Assembly (NCBI GenBank): GCA_002104905.1
Contig: MCFE01000382.1
Span: 1 to 64,000, forward strand
Direction: 5' to 3'
Origin: Basidiobolus meristosporus CBS 931.73
Taxonomy: Eukaryota; Basidiobolomycota; Basidiobolomycetes; Basidiobolales; Basidiobolaceae
Length of the DNA: 64,000 nt
Below the pieces are notes generated by a model. That model did no database searches. It worked only from the letters and a program-made list of their open reading frames with translations, and was not told the DNA's origin. This document shows, piece after piece, positions 12,079 to 22,287 of the stretch; position 1 is the stretch's first letter, and each line of letters begins with the position of its first letter. Both the position numbers and the translations under genes were made by a program.

Positions 12079-12246
12079 ATGAACCTCAAAGCCTCCCTCG
12101 TTTCCGCTCTGATAGCCGTCCTCTTGGCCAGCCAAACTGAGGCCGCATGCAAGAAGGTAGGCTACTCCTGCTCCAGCAACAGCCAATGCTGCTCCAAGAA
12201 ATGTGCCGCCGTCAGTAGCTCGAATCCTATGCGTGCCTGTCGTTAA
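12079..12246 (+). CDS. Small secreted cysteine-rich peptide, knottin-like
   Basis: This intact 55-codon gene has its own TATA box (12016) and an AATAAA signal 36 bp after the stop (12282). Residues 1-22 form a signal peptide (MNLKASLV, then a hydrophobic run ending SQTEA), so the product should be secreted. The mature part, about 33 residues, has six cysteines at 24, 31, 37, 38, 42 and 54, spaced C-X6-C-X5-CC-X3-C-X11-C. That is the inhibitor-cystine-knot (knottin) pattern shared by antimicrobial peptides, protease or channel inhibitors and some effectors. The sequence gives no target. It is intronless and richer in G and C than the flanks. It lies between the two NiCoT genes, and no duplicate was found in unit 2, where copia elements are inserted. 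The fold class is inferred from spacing only; an apoplastic effector or antimicrobial role is possible. Confidence 0.85.
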   Translation: MNLKASLVSALIAVLLASQTEAACKKVGYSCSSNSQCCSKKCAAVSSSNPMRACR

Positions 12247-12281
12247 GTTCTGGCACGCACCATAACCCCATCTGGATTGAC

Positions 12282-12287
12282 AATAAA
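12282..12287 (+). terminator. Polyadenylation signal of the knottin-like gene
   Basis: AATAAA lies 36 bp after the TAA at 12244-12246, inside GACAATAAAAGTG. Confidence 0.65.
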
Positions 12288-12299
12288 AGTGCACGACTT

Positions 12300-13244
12300 C
12301 ACTCATTTCACCTATCTGTCCAGTTTGCACCTTGATGGGAAGTGGGCCTGATGATTCAGGCTTCCATTCATCTCCTAGCACTTATCCTATACGTCGCTTT
12401 AAATGCCAACAGTGTAACTGAAGGTATTCGAGGAATGATCAAGCAATGTTTGACAGGATATCTAGCAGTGATCACATAATGACGGTAGTGCCGCTAGTCA
12501 TGCAAGTGATGTACTGGAAAGATGTGAGGTGATTGTGCCCATTGTTGCAAAACAAAGAATGGAAGCGACTATGGGTAGTTTAGATTTATGATCTATTAAT
12601 GAGAGTTAAAGTAAGCCATTCATACACCCGATACAATTTTGCATCATTGGTAGTAGCAGTTATTGTGTAAGGCTGTAGATATCCTTGGTACTTGCTAACG
12701 CGACTCGGAAGGTTTAACAAAAAATCTGCAGAAGTTAAGTCATGTTCGATATAATCACTATCCTGGTCTATTTTATACCACCTCTAAGACGTAAATGCAT
12801 TATTACTTATCTGCATTACTGTTAACTTTGGGTTGAGCTACGTTTCATAGGAATAAGTTGCTTGAGTAGGGGGTGAGGCTCGTGGATATTAATTAATTCG
12901 ATCATTAGCCGAAGTCACGAATTTTTGGTTTGCATTTAGGGTAAGCCTAAGATGCTTAACAAAAACGTGTATGTGTCATAGAATACAAAGTATTAGGTCA
13001 TGTATGCCAGTTATAGAACTCGCCATTGAAGCAGGAGCATAAAAACCAGTGTACCATAGATAAGATATACCACATATCTTGTTAGACATCATCAGGTTGA
13101 GTAGCAGTGGATATCCTGAAGCATGCAAATAATTTATACAAGTAGACGCTTTCCATTAGAATAAGTGGAGGTAACAATTTTTTTGCAGCAGTATCGTATT
13201 AGCCAACAGACGTGGCGAAATAGGAACGATAGGATTTATATTTC
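12300..13244. other. Intergenic stretch, nothing recognised
   Basis: AT-rich sequence between the knottin-like gene and the 3' end of NiCoT copy 2. No coding frame, repeat or RNA gene could be supported. Confidence 0.5.
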
Positions 13245-13304
13245 TGCGAATTTATTTTCAATACACAAACTATACAACTATATTCCAAATTGAAATCAGT
13301 GAGC

Positions 13305-14505
13305 CTAGTAGACTTTCTCCGGGAGGATTTCCTCCACTTTCCCTTCAGCATCCTTCTCAATCACTGCGACATCCTCATCACCGCGGATAATCACGATGTC
13401 TTTTTCAAGCTCGACGAACCCGCTAAACTTGTATACTATCACCGCGACAATCCATGTGACGGCGAAGAGGCCAACAATGCAAGGCCCAATGATGTCAAAG
13501 TTGTTGTTGATAGTATCAAAGAATCGCCAGAACCCTCCTTGTAGGTTCAGTTGATCCCCAACGATACCAAACAGCTCCACCAAGCCAATGAGGAGGGCAA
13601 TGACCACGGATATCAGGGTGATGGTGAAGTTGAAGTAGATCTTTCGGATGGGGGAAATGTAGGCCCAGGTGTATGTGCACAGCATCAATACTCCGTCTAT
13701 GGTGTCAATCAGGGCCATTCCCGCGGTGAACAAGAACGGGAAGAAGAGGATGTAGGCCATAGGCAGTCCTTTGTTGGCCTGGGTGGCGGAGAGTGCGAGC
13801 AGGGTCACTTCAGTAGCTGTGTCGAATCCCAGGCCAAAGAGGACTCCCAATGGATACATCTTCCAGCTGGCGTCGATGAAAGCAAACACCCGCTTCAGGA
13901 GGCGAGTGAGATAGCCACCGGAGTTCAGCATCTCCTCGACGTCCACCTCGCGATACACCTTCTTGGTGCGCAGCATCTTTAACTGCTTCCAAACACCGTA
14001 GAGCACGACAGCATTCATGATTCCGATCAGCACACAGAAGGTTCCCGACACGACTGTCCCAATGATCCCGCCAATGTTCTCGAAAGACGGGAACTTACTG
14101 GCAATTGCTGTGGCCGTGGCGGCAACCGCGATCGAGGCACACACGACAATGGTGGAATGGCCGATCGAGAAGAAGAATCCCACCAAGCATGGTCTCTTTC
14201 CGGACTGAATCAGCTTACGGGTCACATTGTCGATAGCTACAAGAGGGAACTGGGTCAGCGGGGCTCTTTCAGTGTGCTGAAGAGGTGCACGGAACATTAC
14301 CTGTGATGTGATCTGCATCCAATGCATGACGAAGCCCAAGACTGTAGGCCAGCACGGCCTCACCAACGAGGTTGTATTTGCTCAGTGCAATGCCAGCACC
14401 GACCCAGATACCAATGTTGAAGGCGGCCAAGAACAAGAAGGTCAGGATAAGCTTCTGCTTGAAAGTACGAGTCTCCTTCAGGTTGAATACTTCTGCTAAG
14501 CGCAT
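13305..14505 (-). CDS. NiCoT-family nickel/cobalt transporter, copy 2 (two exons)
   Basis: A second NiCoT permease, organised exactly like copy 1: exon 1 14505-14301, intron 14300-14237 (64 nt), exon 2 14236-13305, 378 aa. All metal-binding and family signatures (HALDADH, FSIGHST, LGFDTATE, FTAGMALIDTIDG) are intact. The coding regions differ by only a few bases, mostly silent, until the last ten residues, where copy 2 reads VEEILPEKVY in place of AEEIAEVKSF. TATA box (14563-14570) and AATAAA (13251-13256) are kept, so both copies look expressible. Presumably both import Ni2+/Co2+ at the plasma membrane. The near-identity next to badly diverged flanks suggests recent gene conversion and not a recent duplication. 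Confidence 0.93.
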
Positions 14506-14562
14506 GATGAGTGCAGATTGCGATACTGTATTGGATGAATATGTGAGGCCTCGGCAGACTCT

Positions 14563-14570
14563 CTTTTATA
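14563..14570 (-). promoter_or_regulatory. TATA box of NiCoT copy 2
   Basis: TATAAAAG on the minus strand, 58 bp before the ATG at 14505, identical in sequence and spacing to copy 1. Confidence 0.65.
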
Positions 14571-15029
14571 CACCCATTCACCCTTCCAGCTTCCCTTGTC
14601 CAGGTGAGAGCAGGTAGAATTAGGAAGTGTCTATCCGAAGACACCTCTTCCGATTAGAGCGGTTATTTGGGGAGGTGTTTGCTGGTGTGTATATTCCCGG
14701 AAAATTGAAGCCAGATAACGCCAAATTAGTGGCGATGCATCGAAAGTAGCAAATTAAGCAGATGCGAATCAAATCCAACGCTTCCCCCTGTGACTGATAA
14801 GGCTAATCAGGACTCACCTATCCAAATACCGTGGCCATATCCAACAATGGCATCGTCAAATCCAGGGTGAAATGGTCGACTCTGGGCCAAATATGGAGTG
14901 CTCAGTAATAATTCTCTTGAAGGGAAAGTGGATTACAATAATCAGTGCACTTGTTATTGGTGAATCCAAACAAGGCTAAGCTTGCCCTTCTTAAGAAATG
15001 GATTATCAGTCCAAAAAAATCATCCCAAA

Positions 15030-18000
15030 AAGCCGTTTCTTTCACCCATAGCACCAAACATACTACGGTGGAAAATTTCTTGGCTAGTGGACTACCAGAT
15101 TGATGATTGTTCGTTTGCGTTAGAACTACCACCGATCTGTGAATTTCGGGTCTATTAGTTTCCTTGCAATCCATGCGTGGATTCTACCATGAAGCTAATC
15201 CGCGATAGAAGTTCTTCGAAATCTATTCATCTTTTAACATGTTAAATAGGGGAGCTGGCGAAATTTTAGAAAGACGTTCAGATATGCGCAAGGATCGTAT
15301 TCGAATTGTCGAAGGATAGTGACTTGATTGACCATGAAGATGTGTCTGTTTCGCTAAACTGGTTGTGTTAGATTGGAGACTGCGACCCCCTCCTCGTTCT
15401 CTATTACGTTTATGGAAGACTCGAAATTTGTCTAGTGTGCATGCAGAGTATGTGGGATTCAAACAGCGCACAGAGCGGGGAGCGTGGAAGCTAATTGGAT
15501 TTCAGATTTCTTATGTACGGCTAATGATGCTGAGAAAGTTCAGTTTGTTACAAAAATAGTGGCTTGAAGATCTAGATGTCACAGTATATACCAGAAGATG
15601 TGACGATGCCCCGATGAGATACTTCGCCCAGAGCACATTTTCAATGCTAGGATGCTCGTTGATCTACCAAATACCCTTGCAAGGCTAGTATTGATGGCAG
15701 ATATACGTTTGGGTGGCTTGTGTGGAACGAGGCATGAACCTCCAAGTTAGCAGAAGTTATGCAAGTGGCAACTTCTTGCCATCCCCAGAACTGGCTTGAA
15801 GGAGCCAGGCATAAAAGGGAACGATGGTATACAAAGACCGATAGCTAACAGTCATTGCAGCGGATAAACTAATCTCTCACTAGACAGACAGTCATTGGTA
15901 GTACAATGGAGTGTTTGGTTGTATTTCCTAACAGAGACCCACTGCCCCGCCGATATTGGCTCAACGATCTTATCCAACCATCGAGGGAGCATGGATGTTT
16001 GCTTCCACCAGCTTTTAACCGCTCCATGGTACTCTGGAATATTGATGGTTGGATTCCAAGAGGCAGATATCCGTCAACCACTTGCCTGATTAAGCAGAAT
16101 TGATAGCATCATCAACTAAAGTAATATTCGCCTTCCAAATCAGCAAAAGGATCATGGCCAGTTCCAGCAATGGTTGCCACCCAAATATGGAGAACGTTGG
16201 ATATGGAATCCACCATTGTTCTAGAGATAGACCCGAGGCCACTACGCTGAAATTGTCTGGCTGTGTCCACGCTTGGGGAAGGATCATCCGCAGGGGGTAT
16301 GTAGTTTTCCTGGTCGGCCTTGGTTGCTGCTCAACCTCGTCACAAGTTGTTGATCAGTGGAGGTATCCGATAGCGTTAGAAGAGATTTTGAATTGGTGTG
16401 CAGGTGGGTGAGTGCCTTGGATGCTGTACTTCTGAGTACGGCTAGTAGCTACATCAATGGGAGGTGTCATGGTAGGGCAACAAGACTACGTGATTTGTCG
16501 AAGATACTGCAGCATCTGTACCGATGGAATATTCTAATCCCTATTTGAATCTCCTCAAAGGAATATGCTCACCGCTGATGAACTCTGAAGTGGCCCACCA
16601 GCATTTTGTCTATTTGAAACGCCTACTCGCCAATAGACCTTATCCGTAACACCCAACTACATGCATGAGTATATTGACAGTCATGCGAACCTCCTCAGGG
16701 TTATGGAACACAAAGGCGTTGCTATTGTTAGCCAACGATGCCGATGCAGCGAAAAGAGGTCAGTGAGCCTGCAGGGACTTGCGGATAAGCAAGTTAAGCA
16801 TATATGGCATGCCTTTTTCAAGGCTGTACTCCGGCAAGTACCCGAGCTCATATGGTGTCCAGCAACCACTAAATTTCTGAGATAGATCCAAGTATTTCGT
16901 GGCGGTTGGCAGGGTGAAATTACGTATTTGGCTCACCATTGTCAATCGGAAGACCCAGGACCGAGCTAGATTGACACTCAATTCGGTGGCCATTTTGGGG
17001 AGGTAAGCAGATATGTATTCGGCGGTCGATTTTATCCGAGAACATCACCATTCAGTGAGAGGCATGTCTCTGGATGACTTCAATTCTCATGGTAGCGGTC
17101 TAGATTCGATGCGAAATCTTCCGACCACTATTGCGCACCATCTCCAACTTGCAGTAGCTGGGATTCCTAGCTTCTGATTGGAAGAATCGTCCCAGTGAGT
17201 CCAGCGGGGGCATGCCAGCATCTGACCAGAAGTAGACGCCTCCAGCAGTCAAGCATTAACCAAAGGATGGGCTAAGATGATTTCACCCGCTGATTTAGAA
17301 AGTGGAAGCCTGCCGCAAAAGAGCAGAGCATCTGAACCATCCGAGACCGAAAAGGCTTCTCGAAGTGATTTGTGTGGCGTGCAGGTAAGTTGGCAAGAAC
17401 CTATGTGATTAGCCAATCGAGGGGGACTTCACGCTACGCTGCAAAACTTTTAACAGATGCCCAGTCTTTATGCCACATAAGGTTAGTTAAGATAGCCAAT
17501 TCATGGCGAACCCGATAGAGGCTCAATACCATCATTCAGTACTGGCTGTGGACAAGTGTCTTAACCTGCCAGCCTGTGGGCCAAACAAATGATGCCCTGG
17601 TTGGGGGACTCTTTGTAACCGACGACAGCAAGGTGGCTGCGTCCTATTTTCTATCCAGAAGTTTCCCAATGCTCAAGCCCATGTGAGAAGGACAGATGTA
17701 GTAATGGTCCTAGAAACGGCGTCTACCACATCTGTGCTGCGAAATCTTTGAGAAGCTCAACAGGCAGCGGAGGCTTTTGACGTATTTGGGCCCAATAATC
17801 AATCCTATAAGGTTAATCGCACTTACTGATTTGTTTGGTTGGATTGAGGCCCAGGATCCGATTTAGTCGATATAGAGTGCCTATAGATTATATTGGCCAT
17901 TATGTAGTGTGTTAATAGAAGCTACCATGGGTGGCATAAATTCCCTCCCAGTTGTTACCGTGAACGTTCGCTCTCCGTGCAAGCAAGAAATAACTGCAAT

Positions 18001-18480
18001 GGCTGGAATGTACCTGATGTTGTTGATCATGTCGTGGATCCCTAGAGGTAGATCAATATCACTCTGGTATGTGTGCTGTGAAACGCCAGCTCCCTTGTTA
18101 CATATGCCCGAGAAGACCACTGCTGGCGATTACATTCAATGCTTGGAGTGCTTTCGGAGCAACATCCCTTTAATGGCGGATTTAGTTGCTTTTTATCGGC
18201 CGCCTTGCCCTAGTTATGGTTCCAAGCAAAGCTAATATCTACGGTGATTGTTAGAAGTCTGATTGATGTTATATGGGCTTGATGTGCGCCTGAACCTTGC
18301 AATAATGTTTGAAGGCCAAGAACATTGCAAGCGTTTGGGGAGGATTGGAAGTAATTCTAGAACATCTACGTGATACTTAGTGACCATATTTAGCTTAGCC
18401 CCTTGCTACTAATACACTTAGATGTAAAATTCTCTGAATTGTGAAGTGGATTTTGCTCGACTGGGAATTGCTTTAGAAAG
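15030..18480. other. Noncoding flank of NiCoT copy 2, possible gene relic
   Basis: No convincing gene. Several short frames on both strands (15223-15471 minus, 16100-16411 plus, 16760-16993 minus, 17881-18120 minus) have plausible composition but no recognisable motif and no intact partner in unit 1. They may be pieces of a decayed gene that was part of the duplicated unit. The best candidate strand is minus, where 16993-16760 and 18120-17881 read as compact hydrophobic and mixed segments. Confidence 0.45.
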
Positions 18481-18487
18481 ATATTCA

Positions 18488-18710
18488 TCAATTCTTGGAA
18501 ATAGTGAGGTAACTCCGTCCAAAAGGCCCCAAACTTCCGCAAAGCTCATCCAAAACATACCCACTTGATTTCCACTTGATAATGCCAGCTATCTTGCTAA
18601 TGGCTGGGGTATCTCCAATACGGATAATTATATGTGCATTGATGTGATGGTTACCTATGTCAAAAAAAGGTGTATCCTGTTGTGGATCTTCCGTCTTCTT
18701 GGTTTTATCC
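18488..18710 (-). mobile_element. Fragment of Tnp2-type transposase
   Basis: The minus-strand translation contains IIIRIGDTPAISKIAG. This is the block found in the larger Tnp2 copies at 51019-51273 (minus) and 41282-41536 (plus) and is typical of fungal Tnp2/Plavaka transposases (GDTPAISK...GH...C..C). The copy is truncated at both ends and frame-broken. It abuts the truncated 3' side of copia element B1. Confidence 0.75.
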
Positions 18711-20534
18711 CCAATCAGCATTAGAGTATCCCACAAGCTCCTGTTCTGAATCCTTATAGGTGTGCCTTAGGCAGATGCCAGTAGTTCCTTCTAAGAATCT
18801 AAAAATCAGCTTAACTGCTGCAACATGATCAGATCTGTGGGTCTGATTATGCTGGTGGACAGCACCCACTGGATATTGGATATCTGGACATTTTCCTAGC
18901 ATGATATACATCAGACTGCTGACCAGGGAGTGGTAAGGGAAGCCTAGGCTTTCAGATGGCATTAGGTTCTCTTGATTTAGCTGAGTTTTGACAAAATCAA
19001 AGCTTGTCTTTATTGGGGTAGCTGCCAGTTTACTATCTTACATATGGCACATCCTGGGTATATCTTTAATACACTTAGACTGGGTTAGGGTGATAATCCA
19101 GGTACTTCAGTGTATGTAGGAGTTTATCTCCAGATGGTAACTAAGCTCTCTTATATCTAGAATGCAAATAATCATAATTGATGTGTCCATATCTCCTGTG
19201 CCAAAGCATTGGTGTTTCTTCATTTAAGTTACTTATATTGGCTTCCAAATATGATGCTATATAAGTCAACTTGTATAGATTCTGATCTCTGATACCCAAA
19301 GCAATATGGGCACCATTTTGATCAGTAATCTTGCATCCAGAATTGTCAAAACTGAAACTGAGTCCTTCTGCAGTGGCCTTGCTTACAGATAGTAGGTTCT
19401 TGGCTATTTCTGGTACATAGAGTACTTCTTTAAAGGTCAGTGTATGGCTTCCTTCACTGCTTCTAAGGTTTACTTGGATAGTTCCTTCTCCCACTGCATG
19501 AAGTGCTCTATTATCACCCTTGAAAACCTTCTTAATTAGAATTTCTTGCTATTAGGTATAAAGTTCTTTTGGGTATGTTAAGTGTTGAGATGCTCCAGAG
19601 TCAATATACCATGTCTGAGAATCCTTGTCTGTGGTCATATTTTGTGCAGATATGAATAATCTATTTTCAGTTGTTGCGGCATTTCTATATTCAGGCTTTT
19701 TCTGCTGACTATGTTTCTGTTTGAAGCACCAGTCTGATGTGTATCCTTTCCTTTTGCAGTAGTTACAAACCAGGTTGCTGCTGCCTTTGTAGGGTCTTGG
19801 GTACCTTCTTTGTTGGCCATCATTGCTTATTAAAGCATTCTCTTCTTCCTTCTTATTGGCACTTGATTTTCTTAATTCTTCATCCAGGAGCCTTCCATAT
19901 ACGTAATTTAAGGTCAAATCTTCAGTTCTGGACTCTAGGGCTGATACAAGGCCCTGAAGCTTTTCTGTCAGGCTATTCAGGATGGTAACTATTGCATCTT
20001 CATCAGTAGTTGGTATGCCCACAGATTCCATCTCATCTACCAGCAGGGTAATTCTGTTAATTTGGTTAATCATTTCTTCTCCTGGCAGCATCTTTGTAGC
20101 AAAGAACTTTTGTCTCAGATAAATTTTCTTAGCAGCTGAACATGACTGGTAGGTGTCTTCTAATGCATTCCAGGCATTCTTTGCCATTTTTACTCTTGAG
20201 CATTGAATTAGCAATATGTCCTTGACATTAAGGCAAATGCAGTTAAAGGCATGTTGTTCTTTCTTCTGGTACTTTAAGGCTTCCTCTCCCACATTTTTAG
20301 GAGGGGATTCTTCTCCCATGACAATATCCCAAAGGCCTCTTTCTTGTAGCTGTATCTTCATCTTCACCTTCCACACTTGGTAGTTAGATCCATCCAACTT
20401 TTCAGCAGGGGGAAATATTCCAGTAATTGCAGTAGTAGACACTGCAGAGAGTGACAGCTTGAGGCTCATAACCTGTTTTAAGAGTTTTGGAGATATTGGA
20501 AGTGATTGGGAGAACAGGTAGATTATGTGGTTTT
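18703..20534 (-). mobile_element. Truncated Ty1/copia element B1 (minus)
   Basis: A minus-strand copia element whose 5' LTR (20474-20534 plus 25220-25507, 349 bp in all) is split by element B2. Gag and protease are present (20469-19141). Integrase and most of reverse transcriptase are deleted. A short RT/RNase H remnant follows (18962-18705: SLMYIMLGKCPD, YKDSEQELVGYSNADWG). The 3' LTR is missing, replaced by a Tnp2 fragment. Confidence 0.88.
19552..20469 (-). CDS. Copia B1 Gag and protease N-terminus
   Basis: This frame is open for about 305 codons from the ATG at 20469, which lies inside the primer-binding site, to a stop at 19552. It encodes a copia-type Gag (KLDGSNYQVWKVKMKIQLQERGLW, UBN2-like capsid region) that packages the RNA. 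A zinc knuckle follows, CNYCKRKGYTSDWC, in which the usual histidine position is tyrosine; then the start of the aspartic protease (WYIDSGASQHLT). Element B2 has methionine where B1 has valine about 10 codons on (MSTTAITG), so that could be the real Gag start. Protease sequence continues in another frame at 19494-19141 (LLSVSKATAEGLSF). It is not functional as a whole. Confidence 0.8.
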   Translation of the reverse strand: MSLKLSLSAVSTTAITGIFPPAEKLDGSNYQVWKVKMKIQLQERGLWDIVMGEESPPKNVGEEALKYQKKEQHAFNCICLNVKDILLIQCSRVKMAKNAWNALEDTYQSCSAAKKIYLRQKFFATKMLPGEEMINQINRITLLVDEMESVGIPTTDEDAIVTILNSLTEKLQGLVSALESRTEDLTLNYVYGRLLDEELRKSSANKKEEENALISNDGQQRRYPRPYKGSSNLVCNYCKRKGYTSDWCFKQKHSQQKKPEYRNAATTENRLFISAQNMTTDKDSQTWYIDSGASQHLTYPKELYT

Positions 20535-20883
20535 TGTTGTAAAAATTTGTATTTCCACCTAAATATTCACCTAACTTAGTCACTTAGATCATCACCTTCA
20601 AATCCTAGAGAATACTGACCAAATTCCTTGTTGGGATTTACTTAGAATATTTTCACCAAAATACCAGGTACCCAGAACATGAGAATTGTCAAAGTTGTCC
20701 AAACAGCCCCAAACCTTACACACATGATCTTGGGACCTTTCTTAACCTATTTTACATGTTTGTAATGCCAAGACCAGGTAAAAGTATAAATACTACTTTT
20801 ACTTTCAATAAATCATTAAGTGAGAACCACATAATCTACTTGCCCTCCCAATCACTTTCAATATCTCCAAGACTCTTACAACA
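20535..20883 (+). repeat. 5' LTR of copia B2
   Basis: TGTTGTAAAAATTTG...CTCTTACAACA, 349 bp. It holds GTATAAATAC (about 20785) as likely promoter and TTTCAATAAATC (about 20803) as likely polyadenylation signal. Confidence 0.93.
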
Positions 20884-20896
20884 GGTTATGAGCCCC
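20884..20896 (+). promoter_or_regulatory. Primer-binding site, initiator tRNA-Met anticodon arm
   Basis: GGTTATGAGCCC directly after the LTR is the reverse complement of the anticodon stem-loop of eukaryotic initiator tRNA-Met (GGGCUCAUAACC), not of a tRNA 3' end. This is the arrangement of Drosophila copia, where a 5' half-tRNA primes minus-strand synthesis. B1 has the same site at 20463-20473 (minus). Confidence 0.8.
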
Positions 20897-22287
20897 AAGC
20901 TGTCACTCTCTGCAATGTCTACAACTGCTATTACTGGAATTTTCCCTCTGCTGAAAAGTTGGATGGATCTAACTACCAGGTGTGGAAGGTGAAGATGAAA
21001 ATGCTGCTACAAGAAAGAGGCCTTTGGGATATTGTCATGGGAGAAGAATCCCCTCCTAAAAATGTGGGAGAGGAAGCCTTAAAGAACCAGAAGAAAGAAC
21101 AAAGTGCCTTTAACTGCATTTGCCTTAATGTCAAGGACAAATTGCTAATTCAATGCTCAAGAGCAAAAACGGCAAAGAATGCCTGGAAAGCTTTAGAAGA
21201 CACCTACCAGTCATGTTCAGCTGCTAAGAAAATGTATCTGAGACAAAAGTTCTTTACTGCAAAGATGCTACCAGGAGAAGAAATGAAGAATCTAATTAAC
21301 AGAATTACCCTGCTGGTAGATGAGATGGAATCTGTGGGCATACCAACTACTGATGAGGATGTGATAGATACCATCCTGAATAGCCTGACAAACAAGTTTC
21401 AAGGCCTTGTATCAGCCCTAGAGTCCAGAACTGAAGATTTGACCTTAAATTACGTATATGGAAGGCTCTTGGATGAAGAATTAAGAAAATCAAGCGCAAA
21501 TAAGAAGGAAGAAGAAAATGCTTTAATAAGCAATGATAACCAACAAAGGAAGTACCCAGGACCCTACAAAGGCAACAGCAACCTGTTTTGTAACTACTGC
21601 AAAAGGAAAGGACACACCAGACCGGTGTCTCAAAAAGAAAGATAATCAGCAAAAGAAGCCTGAATATGGAAATGCTGCAACCACTGAAGATAGACTATTC
21701 ATATCTGCACTAAATATGACCACAAACAAGAATTCTCAGATGTGGTATATTGACTCTGGAGCTTCTCAATACTTTACCCACAAAAAGAACTTTTTACCCA
21801 ATATCAAGAAATTCCAATTAAGAAGGTTTTCATCAGTGACAATAAAACACTTGATGCAGTGGGAGAAGGAACTATCCAAGTAAACCTAAGAAGCAGTGAA
21901 GGAAGCCATACACTGACCTTTAAAGAAGTACTCTATGTACCAGAAATAGCCAAGAACCTACTATCTGTAAGCAAGGCCACAGCAGAAGGACTCAGTTTCA
22001 GTTTTGACAATTCTGGATGCAGGATCACTGATCAAAATGGTGCCCATATTGCTTTGGGCATCAGAGATCAGAATCTATACAAGATGACTTATATTCCATC
22101 ATATCTGGAAGCCAATATAAGTAACTTAAATGAAGAAACACCAATGCTTTGGCACAGGAGATTTGGACACATCAATTTTGATTATTTGCGCAAAATGATC
22201 AAAGATCAGCTAATTTCTGGAGTGAAAATTGATCCCCCAGCTAATTTGGAGCACTGTGAAGCCAGCATATATGGGAAACAAGCCTGA
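20888..22287 (+). pseudogene. Copia B2 Gag and protease (frameshifted)
   Basis: Gag begins at the ATG in the primer-binding site (20888) or at 20915-20917 (MSTTAITG). A one-base deletion near 20950 relative to B1 shifts the frame, and 20959-21645 continues as Gag (LDGSNYQVWKVKMKMLLQ; CNYCKRKGH zinc knuckle start). The frame is lost again within the knuckle. The protease site WYIDSGASQYFT is in the frame of 21533-21883, and its C-terminal part plus the GAG-pre-integrase domain (LWHRRFGHINFDYL) is at 21859-22287. A TGA at 22285 replaces a probable CGA. Confidence 0.82.

Larger units (their letters stand above)
13245..17890. repeat. Unit 2 of the tandem segmental duplication
   Basis: The partner of 5725-10480. 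It is highly similar only across 13341-15025 and weakly similar beyond. It is somewhat richer in CpG than unit 1 in the distal part (for example 16250-16330 against 8860-8930), as if unit 1 had decayed faster. On the far side it is cut by Tnp2 and copia insertions from about 18490. Confidence 0.8.
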
